DNA of 64,000 bases from Bursaphelenchus xylophilus (Eukaryota; Nematoda; Chromadorea; Rhabditida; Aphelenchoididae), in the NCBI GenBank assembly GCA_904066235.2, contig CAJFCV020000002.1, forward strand, positions 5,022,001 through 5,086,000, read 5' to 3'. The position numbers and the translations under genes are program-made. Below, piece by piece: positions 36,107 to 48,436 of this stretch (its first letter is position 1; each line of letters starts with the position of its first letter). The notes under the pieces are model-generated. The model searched no databases, was not told the origin of the DNA, and saw only the letters and a program-made list of their open reading frames with translations.

Positions 36107-39100
36107 TCATCTCCGCTTGTTGGCCTTGCATTTTTTCATCAGATGTTCTCTCCAGCCAATGTCATTATCGGGAGAAACGTCTTGATAACAGAGCGGACAA
36201 CGGCCGGTGTTGGGTGGGACCACTGGAAATAGAGTTCATAAAAAAAGTTTGGCTCAAAATCTGCAGCTACACCCTGGATATTCGACAAACGTTTCTCGGC
36301 GAGAGAACAATGAGAGGGGGTCAGAGAAAAGTCGTTTTTGACAATTTCTTTTATTACATTTATCCCCAACATACATCGACATTTACTGCTACTCCGATGT
36401 TTCGTGTACAGCGTCCCCAGCACTGCTTGTTTGCATCGATCGCACTCCTTGTAATCTCCTTTATTTGGGCATTCGTGGATCAAATGATCATGAAGATGAC
36501 GAGTTTCCACGATTTCTTTGCAATGCGAACATTCCGTCAGCATTGGGCAGTCGTTTTTGTAATGGTTCTCCAGACCGGTCAAGTTCAGTGTGTTATTTTG
36601 AACTCCACAGTACATGCAGACTCTGGCAAATAAATATTAAAACAAGTAAAATTAATTACTTTTACCTTACTTTGAGTAATCCGTAGTCCCAGAATCGCTC
36701 AAACGCGATCCGTCCAATTGAATTTTCACATTTTTGGGATCCATTTTTGTTGTAGTAGGCGGTCTGACGATGCTTTTAATCGATTTGTTTGAGGTATTTG
36801 AGTGGGAAGACCGGGATCTCCTGGATCCCTCAGATCTCGTGGACCTTCTTGATCCTCCTGTTGATCTTCTAAATCTCTTTTCATATCAGTTTCATCATCT
36901 TTACCTTACACTTGGACTCTTGGTTGTCCTCGAACTCGAACTTTTACTACTTCTACTGGGAGTTTTTATCGTGACCCTCGGATTTGATGATGTTCTGGGG
37001 CCTCTAGTCGGTGCTATTGGGAGATTGCGGACACTCGGACTCTTCAGAGTTACAGTAATTCCATCGTCTTTGTCCTTTTGATCGAATTGCTCGAGGATAT
37101 TCCTCAATCCCCGACTTCGCTCGTGTTCTACAGTATCCTTGGTTACTGTATCCCGGATTTCTTTTCGATTTCCGGTCGAATATAATGTCATCAAGATTTC
37201 CCGACCATATTTTCGGACCTCCCCATCATAGTGATCGATGCAATCGGCTCCGAATTTGATTAAATTTTGGGTATTCAGCCGATTACTCTGGGAAATCAGA
37301 GATTGTAAGCCAGAATTGACGATTTGGGCTTGGCCGCGGGAAGTTCGGACGGACTGATTGGGCTTTAGAGGCTGAGAAAACTTGTTCAAAAACTCGGTTC
37401 CAATAGAAGAGTCCTTTTTAAAAAGCGAATCAGCCACTTCGAAGGTCTTGGAAGCAAATCTTTGGTCCTAAAAAAGGAAAATAAAGGAAATTTCATGGCT
37501 AAGAATGATGGAAAAAGTGTTGGTACAGTATTTAGAAGAGTCTAGGTAATCTCAAAAATTAAGTTAATGTCAATTTGAAAAGGAATACAAAGCTAAAAAT
37601 TTGAATATTTTAATTTTTATGGCTCAGAATTTGATGAAACTTGGCACAAAAAATGTGACAAGATACTGATGCCCTAGACTGAGTATTGGTACCAAATTTG
37701 ATAAAAATCTGGACATCATCTTTCGAGTTGTCGCGTTTCATTAAACCTTACAGTTACAGTATCCCCAGTCCTGCTAATTAATATCTGAGACGTGGCATCG
37801 GCCAGACGAGGTATTTCGTTGCTCATATTTCGGTTGGATATGTAATTCAGCATCGATTCCAGCAATAAAACCGCAGCTTCATAGACCTGAAATGACATAT
37901 AAACAAAAATATAAATTAATACAAAAATATAAGGAACCTCACTCTATAAATCTTGTCGCTCAATCCTCGAACCAGCAACGGCAATGCTACTCGGATTACA
38001 TCTCGAGAGTTGCTGGTGCTAATGGCAACAGCTTCTGTAATCTTTTTTAATCCACTTCTTCGATCTTTGAAATGTTTGGAATAAACTTCGGCCACCGGTT
38101 TCAGCCCAAAAACATTGACGGCCCTGGTGACATGGGTTCGATCTGAGGGATTCACTTGATCCAGCAGTTGATCCAACGTCAATTCATCCAGGGCTTGACC
38201 GTTTTGGTCGCTAAAATTATATTTTCCATGGATAAGATAAATTGGGAAGTGCTACAGCGACGAATGTCAGATTTTCTTTAACCTTATCGTGCTTGCTTTT
38301 TATGGGCGATCAAGTGATTCAAAAAGCTCTCAGGCCGCCTTTGGCAGCGGTAGCGAAGATATTCCACAAACTTTTTTGTCTGTAGATACGGTAGAAGAGA
38401 ATAAAATATATTTTTTTATGACTGTCCCTTGACATCGCAAACCCTCAACTTACTTCAAATACGCCTTTGAAGGTCGAATTGGTCGATTTTCTTTATCCAA
38501 AAACCGAGTACTCGCTGGACTCACATTGACATTAGGCCTTATTGGTCTGAAAATCGATGACCAAGTTGAGGCCAGGCTCTTCTGATCGTCTTTAACACGA
38601 GTATTGTAATCTGCGGGGTCCGAGAATCTCCTAATTCGCTGATATGGTCGATAAAGCCCATTTTGAGAATTGATCGACGAGTCGAAAGTCAGAGGGCTGA
38701 TTGGAGGAAGGATAAGATCGCTTCGGCGCTCCGGATTTGGAGGATTCCGGGCAAAAGAATTATTGGATAAAGTCGAGGGAGTCAGTGCTGAAAATAAAAA
38801 GAATGTCACCATTTTTTATTTACAGTAATTCTTCCATAAAGCCGCCTAAACAATTTTTTAATTCTGCACCGTGCATCCGCAAAAATCCACTGCACTGTGC
38901 AAATTCTTTTGGTTGGATTTCCTCACTGCACGGTGCAATGCATTTCCCTTGCGTCTCTTTCAAAACGACAATTTTTGCGACAATCGCCCTTCCGTTTTGT
39001 TGCGACAGAACGCTTGACAAAATCGCTGAAACTTGTGGTCGCAAAAACAAATCGCGATTGAATTTGCGACAGAAACAGAAAAAAAATTTTTTGGGGTCTT

Positions 39101-40748
39101 TGCGGCAAAAGTTCGTCTTTGCAAACGCGATTACGGAAGGTTTCGGTTTGCACTTGCGACTGAATCAGGCGACATTCCTTTTCGGGACACATTGCTTCTT
39201 CAGTGCAGCGAAGAGCAAAGTTGTTCTTCACTGCACTGTGCAAATCGTTGAAAACGCGCACGGTGCGGTGATGAATGGAGCGCTTTTTCGCGCACCGTGC
39301 AAGACTGTTCTTTTGTTCGCACTGTGCATTATTTTTAGAAACTCTTTCGAAACCTACGGATTGGTTCAATTCGAGGTAGGGGTAAAGATTGTTGTGGAGT
39401 TTCGATTGGCAGTGGAGTTGGCGGTTGAATTCGGGGCTGAAATATTGTAATCATTTTTTAGATATAACTCTTACAGTAGCCACATTAATAAAGTTTGTAT
39501 CCACATTGGCCATGGCATTTCCCCTGAGGCTATTGATTTGGTCGGTCAGTTCCTGCGCTCTATTGTAATCTTCTTGCCTGATTGCTTCTTGCTTCGCCCT
39601 TGTCGCGTCTTGTAATTGTTTTAGGACCAATTCCAATTGGGCTTTTGAGTCTTGCATTCTCTTGGCCAAGGCAAAATTCTCGGCCTGAAAAATTAAGTCA
39701 GATTTCGACCGAAACAGAAGAAAATTTAGATTACTAATTTTTGAAATAAGCAATGTTAGCCGAGATATGAGCAAAAAACTGTATTTCTCTGACCGTCTCT
39801 CCTCATTCTCTAAACTCTCTCTCAAAAATGATTATGGAATAGCTCAGGTGTCGCTGCAATTAAAAAAAACTTAAATTTTCAGAGATTGATGTATGGGTCA
39901 TAATAAAGATACTTGCAAAATTTCATTTAAATCCAACTGCCGTGCTCTGAGTAATCCTCATATGAAATTACAGTACCCCTACTGTAATAAACTTACTCTG
40001 ACAGCATCATCAATCGCACTTCGGGCCTGTCGGATCTGACTTCTTATCTCTTCAGTGGTTGGATCCAAATTTTGCCTAAATTTTGAAGCATTAAAAGTTA
40101 CAGTAACCCACAGAAAACTCACCTTTCGTTTCGATTTCTCCGTCGTCCTCTTCCAGTCAAACTGTTGACACTGCTCACAGTTTCATCGAATTCGGCAGGT
40201 AGTCTCGGTTTAAAGATACTGATTGTGCTTGAGGTATTCCCATATAAGGTAGATTTACTCGGGGTTACTGTATCTCTGCCGTAAATACTCATCTCCGTTA
40301 TGCCGATGCGATTCTCCGGGTTAATTTCACTCTCATGGGCGTTGATGAACGTTAATTTGAGAATGAAAACCTTGCAGCTCAAGAGGACTTTCTTCTCCTC
40401 TTGTTTTCCATCGATGGATTCGCGGGGCTTGAAGTAAACGGTGCTGAAAACAAACATTTCTTTGCTGTAAAAGCTGGGGATTACCCGAACTTACCCAACA
40501 GGTTCGAACTCGTTGTCCACAAGATGAGAAATGAGCAGCTGATCAGGTATAAACTGGGTATGAACAAGGAATTGGATGTAAGAAATGTGGCTCAAACCTT
40601 TTAATTGGACGATTACTTCCACTGGGAAGTCCACGAAACTACAGAGAGTAAACAATGAGACTGCTGCTTACGGCTCAGTTACAAATCCAGTTTCTCCGAG
40701 CTTCTCAATTCTCGGATTCGGCAGCAATTTCCACTCCAATTTATTCAT
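36107..40748 (-). CDS. CEP104: CEP104 homologue (ciliary tip TOG-domain protein)
   Basis: Microtubule plus-end and ciliary-tip protein. Exons 40748-40672, 40638-40495, 40443-40123, 40075-39997, 39684-39475, 39436-39358, 38787-38454, 38210-37943, 37886-37752, 37467-36905, 36868-36671, 36622-36375, 36222-36107; 923 residues, close to the human 925. Order: N-terminal jelly-roll-like domain; coiled region with [14 protein letters not shown] ([17 protein letters not shown]) repeats; Ser/Pro-rich linker; TOG domain (about 420-650, starting [16 protein letters not shown]); Ser/Arg-rich linker; zinc-finger array CMYCG...[12 protein letters not shown]...HECP...CDRC; and a last finger CPLC...WREHLMKKC. 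Some phase-dependent choices were made: a 79-nt exon 6, and exon 7 joined directly to 8. Confidence 0.88.
38865..39330. repeat. palindrome-rich region (TGCACNGTGCA family) in a CEP104 intron
   Basis: Exact TGCACNGTGCA at 38865, 38891, 38927 and 39232, with near copies beginning CGCAC at about 39257, 39291 and 39319. The stretch between (38965-39170) is full of TTGCGAC/GTCGCAA motifs in both orientations. Long open frames on the plus strand here are a by-product of the repeats. Confidence 0.65.
39783..39823 (+). repeat. copy 3 of the dispersed ~40-bp CTCTGACCG repeat
   Basis: ATTTCTCTGACCGTCTCTCC with an AT/CT-rich tail, in a CEP104 intron. Confidence 0.55.
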
Positions 40749-40985
40749 GATCAGCACAAAGAATCATGACTATTTATGCGCTACTCGACTATTTCGAACG
40801 GCGAAACTCGGATTACTCGGCGAATCGTGGCTTCGTATTCGAAATCACTAGAATTTCGTAGTTCCTTTGCTGTTTTTTGTCTGTTTCTAGGCCCGAAACT
40901 ATGACAACTTGGGCGAAGATCCCTTTTTTGGCTCGAACACTCGTTTTTATTTACAATTCAACAATAACTGCATTACTCCTAGGTG

Positions 40986-43549
40986 TTAATCGTCGATTTG
41001 GAAGAGCAATTGCTCGGAGATATGGTCGAACGGCACGATCTTGAACAATCTCATCACTTGGTAGCTCTCGAGGACGGCCGAAGCGGCCGAAACAATCCCC
41101 GAAATCGTCAGAATCACATTTCCGAATCGTTCTGAAAACATTTGGAGAATTACTGGACGGCTTTAAAGTTTGATAAGAACAAAAAAATAAGTTCGATCAA
41201 TTCCACATAACTCAACGAGAAACGACTAAAATTTGTGACATTTCGTCAAAAGTTTTAATTTTTTTGAGTCATTTTTGTATACGGAATAGGCAAAAAATTG
41301 AGGAATATCACATTTTTTGATTGAAATGTAGGACTTACCTTCATAGTTTTTGTATCCAATCTTGCGGTAATATTGGAAGAGCGCTTGAATTATCCGATCT
41401 TTCCACTCTAATATCACTTTCCTCGACTCGTCGGTTATGTACATAACAGCATCTTCGGAATCTGAAAGAGATTTCTGTGACGACGCTCTGGATTCTTATT
41501 TTTTACACAAAATCAATTTTGCCGACCAAAATTTATATTATTTTAGCCATCACCTACCATGTTGAACATGATTTCCGTAGTTGAACAACATGATAATTTT
41601 GAGAGTGACTAATTCTTCGGGCAGCAATTGGAGCCTCTTTAATGGAACGGCGACCTCGTCGATGCATTTCTCGGTCATTGTTTTGTACAATTTCTCCTGT
41701 CTCCATGCCCGATCCTCCGAAACCAGGGGTTTTATTTCCTCGGGCAAAACATTCACATCCCGAGGCATACAAGTCCCGTTTGATATTAACCACACGTCTT
41801 TGACGTCCAATTGAGCAGTGTAGTAGCCGTGTTCGAGTATCAAGTGATAGACGGCGAACCTGGAAATTACATTACAGTAGATAGATGACATTGCTTTGGA
41901 ACAGCCTTTTCTCAAAGTCTAACGATTAATTTTATGTGATTTTGGACAAATAATAAAGAGAAAGACTTGGTATTACATAGTCCAAATTCTTATCTTGAAC
42001 CAAGACTTTTAATTTTAAATATCCAAAGATTCCACGATTCTAGGTCCGATTAAGCGAATGAATTTCCAAACTGACCGTTTAAGTAAAGTTAATCTGTCAT
42101 GAATGGGCAAGTTCATAAAACAAGGCAAGGTTTTGGTCCACTCCAACAACATTTGAAGGTCGATCTGCGTAACTGTTGATATATCTGGTCCCAGCATGAT
42201 CATCAGAGGCTTGTCAGCGTCGTCCTGGAAGTAATGCTGTTAACTTTAACTTGACCTCTTCCCATTCTGGCCTTTATATGATTGGTTTAAAAATTTTACT
42301 TACCACGCCTCCCGCCTTGACCGTTTTGGCCAATCTTTTGGCCTCAGTCCTCGATCTAATCAAGTCAAATTTCTTGGCTCTTGTGGCCTTGTCATTCTCG
42401 GTTAACTGTGATATCAGATGGAGCAGATCTGCATTGGGACTGATCGTTTCTGGACTGGCACTGTTCGAACTTGTGGTAGGCTCTTCAGGGATTGTTTCGG
42501 AGACACTTTTCTGTTGAATGGGCCTTCTTCTCCGTCCGATCACATCTCTTCTTGGCTGCAAAGCCTCTTCACTCATCCCCATCTCCAGGCATTTCTTGAA
42601 TCGACAGGAGCGACACAATCTCCTGGCCGAAACCTCGTTCTCGCAGATCCCCGGCTTCTTGCATTTGGTGTCTTGTTTGTGAATCACGGCGCGACGGAAG
42701 AAGGTTTTGCAGCCCAGGCAACTCAATGGACAGCCATAGTGTTTCCCGAACGAGTCCTCACCGCAGATCAGACATTGCCCCAGGACTTCTGAAATGATTT
42801 GTTTTGAGGAGATACGAAATTTGCGCAAGGTAATTTTTCAAATACAGGTTGGGTTTAAATTTGGCATATTTACTCTACCTAGGGCTTATTTCAGGATTCT
42901 AGACTGTGATTTGAAGGGAGAGACGAGGTAATCATTTCTGGCGAGAGACTATGGAAAAAATGAGAAAAGTCAGAGAATCTTTTTAGCCATTTCCCTTTGC
43001 AAATTTGGAACAGAATTCGATTTTTTGTAAAGAAAAATATTACCCTACATTTAAACTTTCTTTTGTTTAAAAAATCGAAAAAGCAAAAGTTCGAAATTTT
43101 TTGACCAAAAAATCGCCTTTGTTTCTGCAAAGCGCGGTCTAAAAAACTCTCAAATATTTTCGCAAATACTACTCCAAGTTTGTGCCAAGTTTCATCAAAA
43201 TCTGAATCTTGCACCTCGACTAAATCCCCTCCTAAATTCCAACAATTTTTGCTGTTTGATTTCTTGAACTCTGGAAAAAGAAATTAGGAGACTGTTCGTC
43301 CACGAGCCCTTTTTAAGCCCCAAAACGTACTATTTTCCATTGAATTTGGTCTTGAACCGGTTCCAAACCCCCTTTCTCCTGCGCTTTTCGCAAAATGAAA
43401 CTCTTTTACGTGAAAACTGTCGTAAAAATCATAAAAACAACAACACTTCCTCACAAAAAACTGGGAAATCTCTCCGAAAAACGTAAAGTCCTCCCAAAAA
43501 GAGTCTAAAACAAGGGCAGGGACCTACCTTTCTGCTGAGCCATCTCCAT
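40986..43549 (-). CDS. nuclear hormone receptor 2 (supplementary nematode type)
   Basis: Transcription factor of the nematode NHR expansion. Exons 43549-43528 (22 nt), 42788-42304, 42224-42076, 41859-41558, 41461-41339, 41131-40986; 408 residues. The DNA-binding domain is intact: C13/C16/C31/C34 and C50/C56/C66/C69 with [11 protein letters not shown] and [11 protein letters not shown]. Then a Ser/Thr/Pro hinge and a ligand-binding domain ([67 protein letters not shown]). Its 302-nt exon equals the sum of two exons (130+172) of receptor 1, so the pair differ by one intron. The short first exon is supported because it restores frame and gives the ATG. The gene is 237 bases upstream of CEP104 on the same strand. 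Confidence 0.92.
42941..42979 (-). repeat. copy 4 of the dispersed ~40-bp CTCTGACCG repeat
   Basis: In reverse orientation: GCGAGAGACTATGG, then A-rich, then GAGAAAAGTCAGAGAATC; in the first intron of receptor 2. Confidence 0.55.
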
Positions 43550-45433
43550 TATCGAGAGTATCACACTTGTTTGGAGCCCATAACCCGAGCACGTGACCGT
43601 ATTTGGATCAGAAAAAGTTCAGCCCCGAGGGGTAAACAGAACAAAAAAGCTGGAGAAATTCTGCTGGGTTGGGGCGCTTTGTGCGTCCTTTAAGTGCTCG
43701 ATGGCGTCTGCGGAGAGAGCGCGCTGCGAGAACAGACACGCGAAACAGAAAGAGCGTAGCCAGGAAAACAATATGGGGTCTCGGGTTGGACGGAAACCGT
43801 TAAATTCAACTCCGCGGGTCTTAATTGGAAGGCACGGTGTATGCAAATGTTGTGAAATACGACAAAAAATATTGTTTTCTGGTGGATTGTAGTGCGAGAG
43901 GAAAGGAAAGCGTGTAAAAGGTGATTGAATTGCCCCGGCTAGACAGGGAAAGGGCAGACTCAACTCTGTAGGTCGCTTGCTCCACCTTGATGCACTTTGT
44001 TCTTAAAATTGAATACTTGGCAAACAGCTATTTTTTAAAGAGATAAAGAAATGAACATGCCACTAAATACAACAAAGAGTCTATGAGTATGACAATTACA
44101 AAGGCCAGTATCGCTTTAATTCAAATCTTTGGAGCAAGAGATCAACTGAATACGATATATAAGCATTTAACGGTGATGATTGCAAGTCCATGCCTTCCTT
44201 GTAACCATCGCATTCAAAGACTTCGTATACGACGACAGGGTTGGAATACTGGCAATGCTCTGCTGATATATGTAATCCTGGTAATATTATAGCGTTTAGT
44301 CTTACTGAGTAAGAATTGTAGGCGATATTGGGTCATACTGTGCTCCCGCAACCACTTTGATTTACGGTTGCTTGATATAAACCGATAGTTATCAAATCTA
44401 AGAACCAACTTCAAAAACAACACAAGCAACCTTAGGCTTTAAAGTTCAAGTCTCCGAAGCCCAATCCTTGGCCACTTGCGATCTGCTACAAAGAGATACA
44501 GGTGAGAAGTCAATTCCTTATTTCCAGAAAATTTTCTTGCTTTTGTTGGCATATGTGTTAAAGTATTAGGTCTCTTTTGACCAAAGATTTTTGTGCTTTG
44601 CTTTTTTCTGCACAAGTATGTAATACATATTATATAAATACATAAATATAATGGATTAAGAAGAGAGTCAACTCGGAGAAAGCATGGAGACAGTGACGTG
44701 TTCTAATATTAATTATTAAGGACCCAAATTAGATTTTTAAAATGCAAAATAAAACAAAAAACAAGAACTTTCCTTCCCAGGGGTCATGTTTTGGCCTCAA
44801 ATTTAACTGATGAAGATCGGTTTGATGTACGGTTCCCAATTACAGTGTAAAGATGACGAGACTGTCAGATTTGTAGGGAAAATCGCGTGCTTATTAGTGA
44901 GGGGACTAACTATTACTCGGAAGGAAATTAATCAGCCAAAATAACCTCAAAAAGACTTACGTGGTAAACAAGCGACATTCACCCCAAGGTTGACAGAATT
45001 TTGCGTGGCTTTGAATGAAAATCAACCAGTAATTTGGTGATTGTTATAGTAGTTGTAATGCTTGTCTGGTCTTTTAATAAATGCAATTTTAAGGACAAAC
45101 TAGCGGGATTAGTTATCACGATCCTTTGAAAAGATTTCAAATTTGAATATTTTTTCTGGAAATTTGAATAGTTTAATTTGCAAATATTACAGAGAGAATT
45201 TTCGATGAGACTTGGTACAAATTTAGATTAGAGTTTTCTTCGGAACAACCCAACTTTTAGCTTGTGCTTTGATGACACATAGGAACGGGATTTTTAATCC
45301 GAAAGTGGCCGGAATTTGACGTCTTTTATTTTCAATTTGAAAGTTCTAATCTGCTTATGGTAGCAGTAAGGGCTGCTATGCTTTAAAAAAATATATTTAT
45401 TATTTTCCCAACGAAATCCACAAGACCGAACCC

Positions 45434-45474
45434 ATTTTCTCTGTCCATCTCTCCTCTTTTTCCACGGTCTCTCG
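45434..45474 (+). repeat. copy 5 of the dispersed ~40-bp CTCTGACCG repeat
   Basis: TTTTCTCTGTCCATCTCTCC, then TCTTTTTCC, then ACGGTCTCTCG; intergenic. Confidence 0.5.
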
Positions 45475-47323
45475 TTAGAAATTTGACTGATTTGACGGTC
45501 TCTGCAACAACAGCCAAGATTTTCATCAATTATGGCCTAGAAAGATCATACCTGCCAAATAAAAAACGTCGGCGATCAGTAGTTCCAGCATTACCCCCGT
45601 TTGCATCATCCTTTTACCCTTTCAAAATGTGTTTTCCAGAGACAAATTTATGTTTTGTTTTTCCAGTTCGTCCCCGCCGAACACGCACCGTGCCGTTTAT
45701 GTACCACATTTTGTGGATATTTTGGCCTTCATTTTAAACCAAGTACAATATAAAATAGCCGGTTTTGTGATCTCTTTTCGAAGTTTAGAACTGAAACATG
45801 ATGACAGATGGAATCTCAGGGAGTCCCAAAAATTGGTTTGGGGTGACATTTTTCGAACAATTTTCGAACCTCTCTAAAATAAAAAATTTTTATAAAGAAG
45901 TGTAATCCTGTCTAGTATAATATATTTTTGGCTGCAATTTCCCCCAAATGAAATGTGAAATAACAAGATTGGGCAGTTGTAACACCTCTCTCCCGTCGCC
46001 TCCGTCCAGGTAAAATGTGGGAATCTGGGCCTGGGACTTGAGCTACAGAGGCCGGGCCTGGGAATCGCTGATCTCACGGCTGTTATTACCATTATATAAA
46101 GCCAGCACTCAGAACCTTTCGAGCGCGAAACGAGGCCTCTGAGTATATTAGAAGAGACAAATAGATTTGTGGAAGAAAAGGCGGGAGGAAGAAGCTCGGG
46201 CCGCTTCTCATCATCTGAATCTGGCCCAGCCCGGAACCGTTTTCATTCTTCCAAAGGCCAAATTTGGACGGGGTTATGAAGATGGAGGTTATCCTGGGAG
46301 TCACTGGGGTCGGGAAGGCTGTGCTTTTTACATTTTGGCGAATAATTTAACATAGAGATGTCACAACTGTAATCTATGACATTAATTAAGTTATCCATGG
46401 GAAGGGCAAGACATTTTTATGACATTTCTTCATAATCCAGCCCTTTAAAAAAAGATACTCTGATCTTGGTTAATCGTTGTTAATGAGCTCAAAAGCTTTG
46501 CAATTCGACAGAACCGACCGTAATCTTTTCCAATTTTTCTAAACTCGGGCGTGGTTATGGTTATGAAGATGACAGTAATTGTGATGGTCACTGATGTCGA
46601 AAAAATCTATTTACGCTGCTTTAGCAGACAGCTTAAGCAATAACTTTTAAAAACAGAATTTAAGGCTTAAATTATATTATCCTTGCCATAGATAGGATGT
46701 CTTTTGGCTATTTCTCGGTGTTTTTGCTTTTTTGGGTTTTCTATTTGCTTAGATAATTGAAACACAGATATTGTATTATTCAAAAAGCCCAAAGGCTTTA
46801 TTATCCGACATTATTTACTTTCCAATTTTCCTCTTTTTTCCCAACATTGCCAGCTTCCATTCCGTATCTTGAATATGTCGATACGTTCCGATGTCCGTTG
46901 TCCGTGCTTTTTCCGATGGCTCCCTGCCTTAGGGTGAGGGAAATGGCAATTGACGCAGGTCGAGGAATTGGGTCGTTCCACCTAAGTACCTGTTTTAGTC
47001 ATTACCAGGCCAATCCCCCTTCTTTTCTTCAGATTCGACTCGAAACAAGAGCGTCATACTCTGTAGCATCAGACCTGCTGGGAACCCACTCTCAGGTCAC
47101 ATCAGCGACATTTCTTGCCATAGGCGCTGATATCATTGTTTCGTTTTATTGCCTTGTCCTTGATGGGCATATTGTTTTTGTGGCCACGTTTTGGGGACAT
47201 AACTCAAAGGGTCATTTTCGTTAACTTTGGATTCTGTAAATTCCTTTTCTCCGCCGTATTTTGTCCCCGCAAATCTCAGATTTTCTATGTGAAAGCAGTC
47301 GAGATACTGAACAGAATTTTTTA

Positions 47324-47368
47324 GCGAGAGATTATGGAAAACGATTAGAGACAGTCAGACAAAAAATC
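47324..47368 (-). repeat. copy 6 of the dispersed ~40-bp CTCTGACCG repeat
   Basis: In reverse orientation: GCGAGAGATTATGG, AAAACGATTAGAG, ACAGTCAGAC; intergenic. Confidence 0.5.
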
Positions 47369-48084
47369 TTTGGTTACAACTTTTTGTATATATTGGATAA
47401 TACTGATTCTGAGATCATTATTTTCGATAAGATTTCTTTTTCTTCCACACTTAAAATTCGAAGCTTCCAAAAAATCAAATTTTTGAAGACTTTCGATTAT
47501 TTTTTATGAAGATTTCTGTACAACGCGCTGCACCGTGGGCTAAAAATTACAAAATGCCTTAGAAAATGGTAGTCTCCATTTGCTCCATATTTCAGTCAAC
47601 GCCTTATTTCGAAATTTTCATTTTTGAGAAATTTGCATATTTAAATTTTCAAATTCTCATCGAGCTTTTAAAGCGCTCCCCATCGAATCTTGCCGTTCTT
47701 TCTTTTTCTGACCTTTACTCTTTTTAATTTTAATTCAAATTTTCTTATCCTCCTTTCCCGTTAATCCTGGCTTTTCCCAAATTTGGGACCGTGAAAGCCG
47801 AAGCCCCTGAGGGCCCGGGGACAGGTGCCCGTGCGCGGTTTTTTTTGTTTATTTGACTTTTTATCGACCGATGCGCACGCAATGCGATATACCGGAGGGA
47901 AATGCACGAATTCTCGTATGTACACTTGTGTGGGTGTAGTTTTCGAATTCATTATGTTCCTACAACCCCTCGCCGATCTTCCGGCAACTTTTTGATTTTA
48001 ATTCACGCGTTCAGATTAGGGAGAATTTCATAAATTAGACCTGATGTCAAGTATAAAAATAGGTTTAATGCAAGTGTCTTGCAG

Positions 48085-48319
48085 ATGGCGACGACTGATC
48101 CCAAGATCGAGGAGATCATCGTCAAGCCGACCATGGAGGTCGCGGCCAATGACCCCAAGACCGCGTTACAACAGCTCAAGGATTTCATTAAAAGGAAAAC
48201 AACCGAATGTCAGGAGGTAAGTCGGCCTTTTTTATGGCAAATTCAAATTTTATTTGATGTTCTCCTGCTTGGAGGACACTTCTATATTACTTTAGTTTCG
48301 AAAAATAATCAAAAAATGA
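48085..48319 (+). CDS. possible small protein, 51 residues
   Basis: A GTCTTGCAG acceptor sits directly before ATG at 48085. The first exon (48085-48216, 44 codons) has coding-like GC-rich third positions and a GAG|GTAAGT donor. The best acceptor, TTACTTTAG, leads to a short second exon (48296-48319) ending in TGA, giving a 51-residue acidic then basic helical peptide ending IIKK. If the intron is retained the frame stays open to 48423. It might instead be a 5' exon of a gene with later exons that I did not find. No family recognised. Confidence 0.4.
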
Positions 48320-48436
48320 CAAAAATCATCGGATTTATCTCAAAAAACGAGATGGATAATGTAAAGGTACCTGAGTTGAGTGGAATGTGTGTGTCTAAAC
48401 AGACTGAGATGCTCTGGGAGTGATCTAAAGAGTCGG

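Larger units (their letters stand above)
43550..48084. other. 4.5-kb gene-poor region
   Basis: The longest stretch without a supported gene. It includes the 5' side of receptor 2, two copies of the dispersed ~40-bp repeat, a GC-richer patch at 45960-46300 with ATTATATAAAG (TATA-like) near 46091, and two short stretches encoding similar Gly/Tyr-rich phrases (46266 and 46548). Open frames are short and lack family resemblance. An unrecognised small gene or non-coding RNA could be present. Confidence 0.5.

Noticed and set aside
38295..38390. Candidate extra CEP104 exon encoding [16 protein letters not shown] and ending in a stop
   Set aside because: Its frame does not match the phase left by exon 7, whereas joining 38454 directly to 38210 restores the frame and the TOG domain entry ([12 protein letters not shown]).
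38737..39450. 237-codon open frame on the + strand
   Set aside because: It runs antisense through a CEP104 exon and the palindrome-rich intron block; composition reflects TGCAC/GCGAC repeats, not protein.
40401..40851. Plus-strand frames at 40401-40851
   Set aside because: Antisense to the first three CEP104 exons, whose phases fit.
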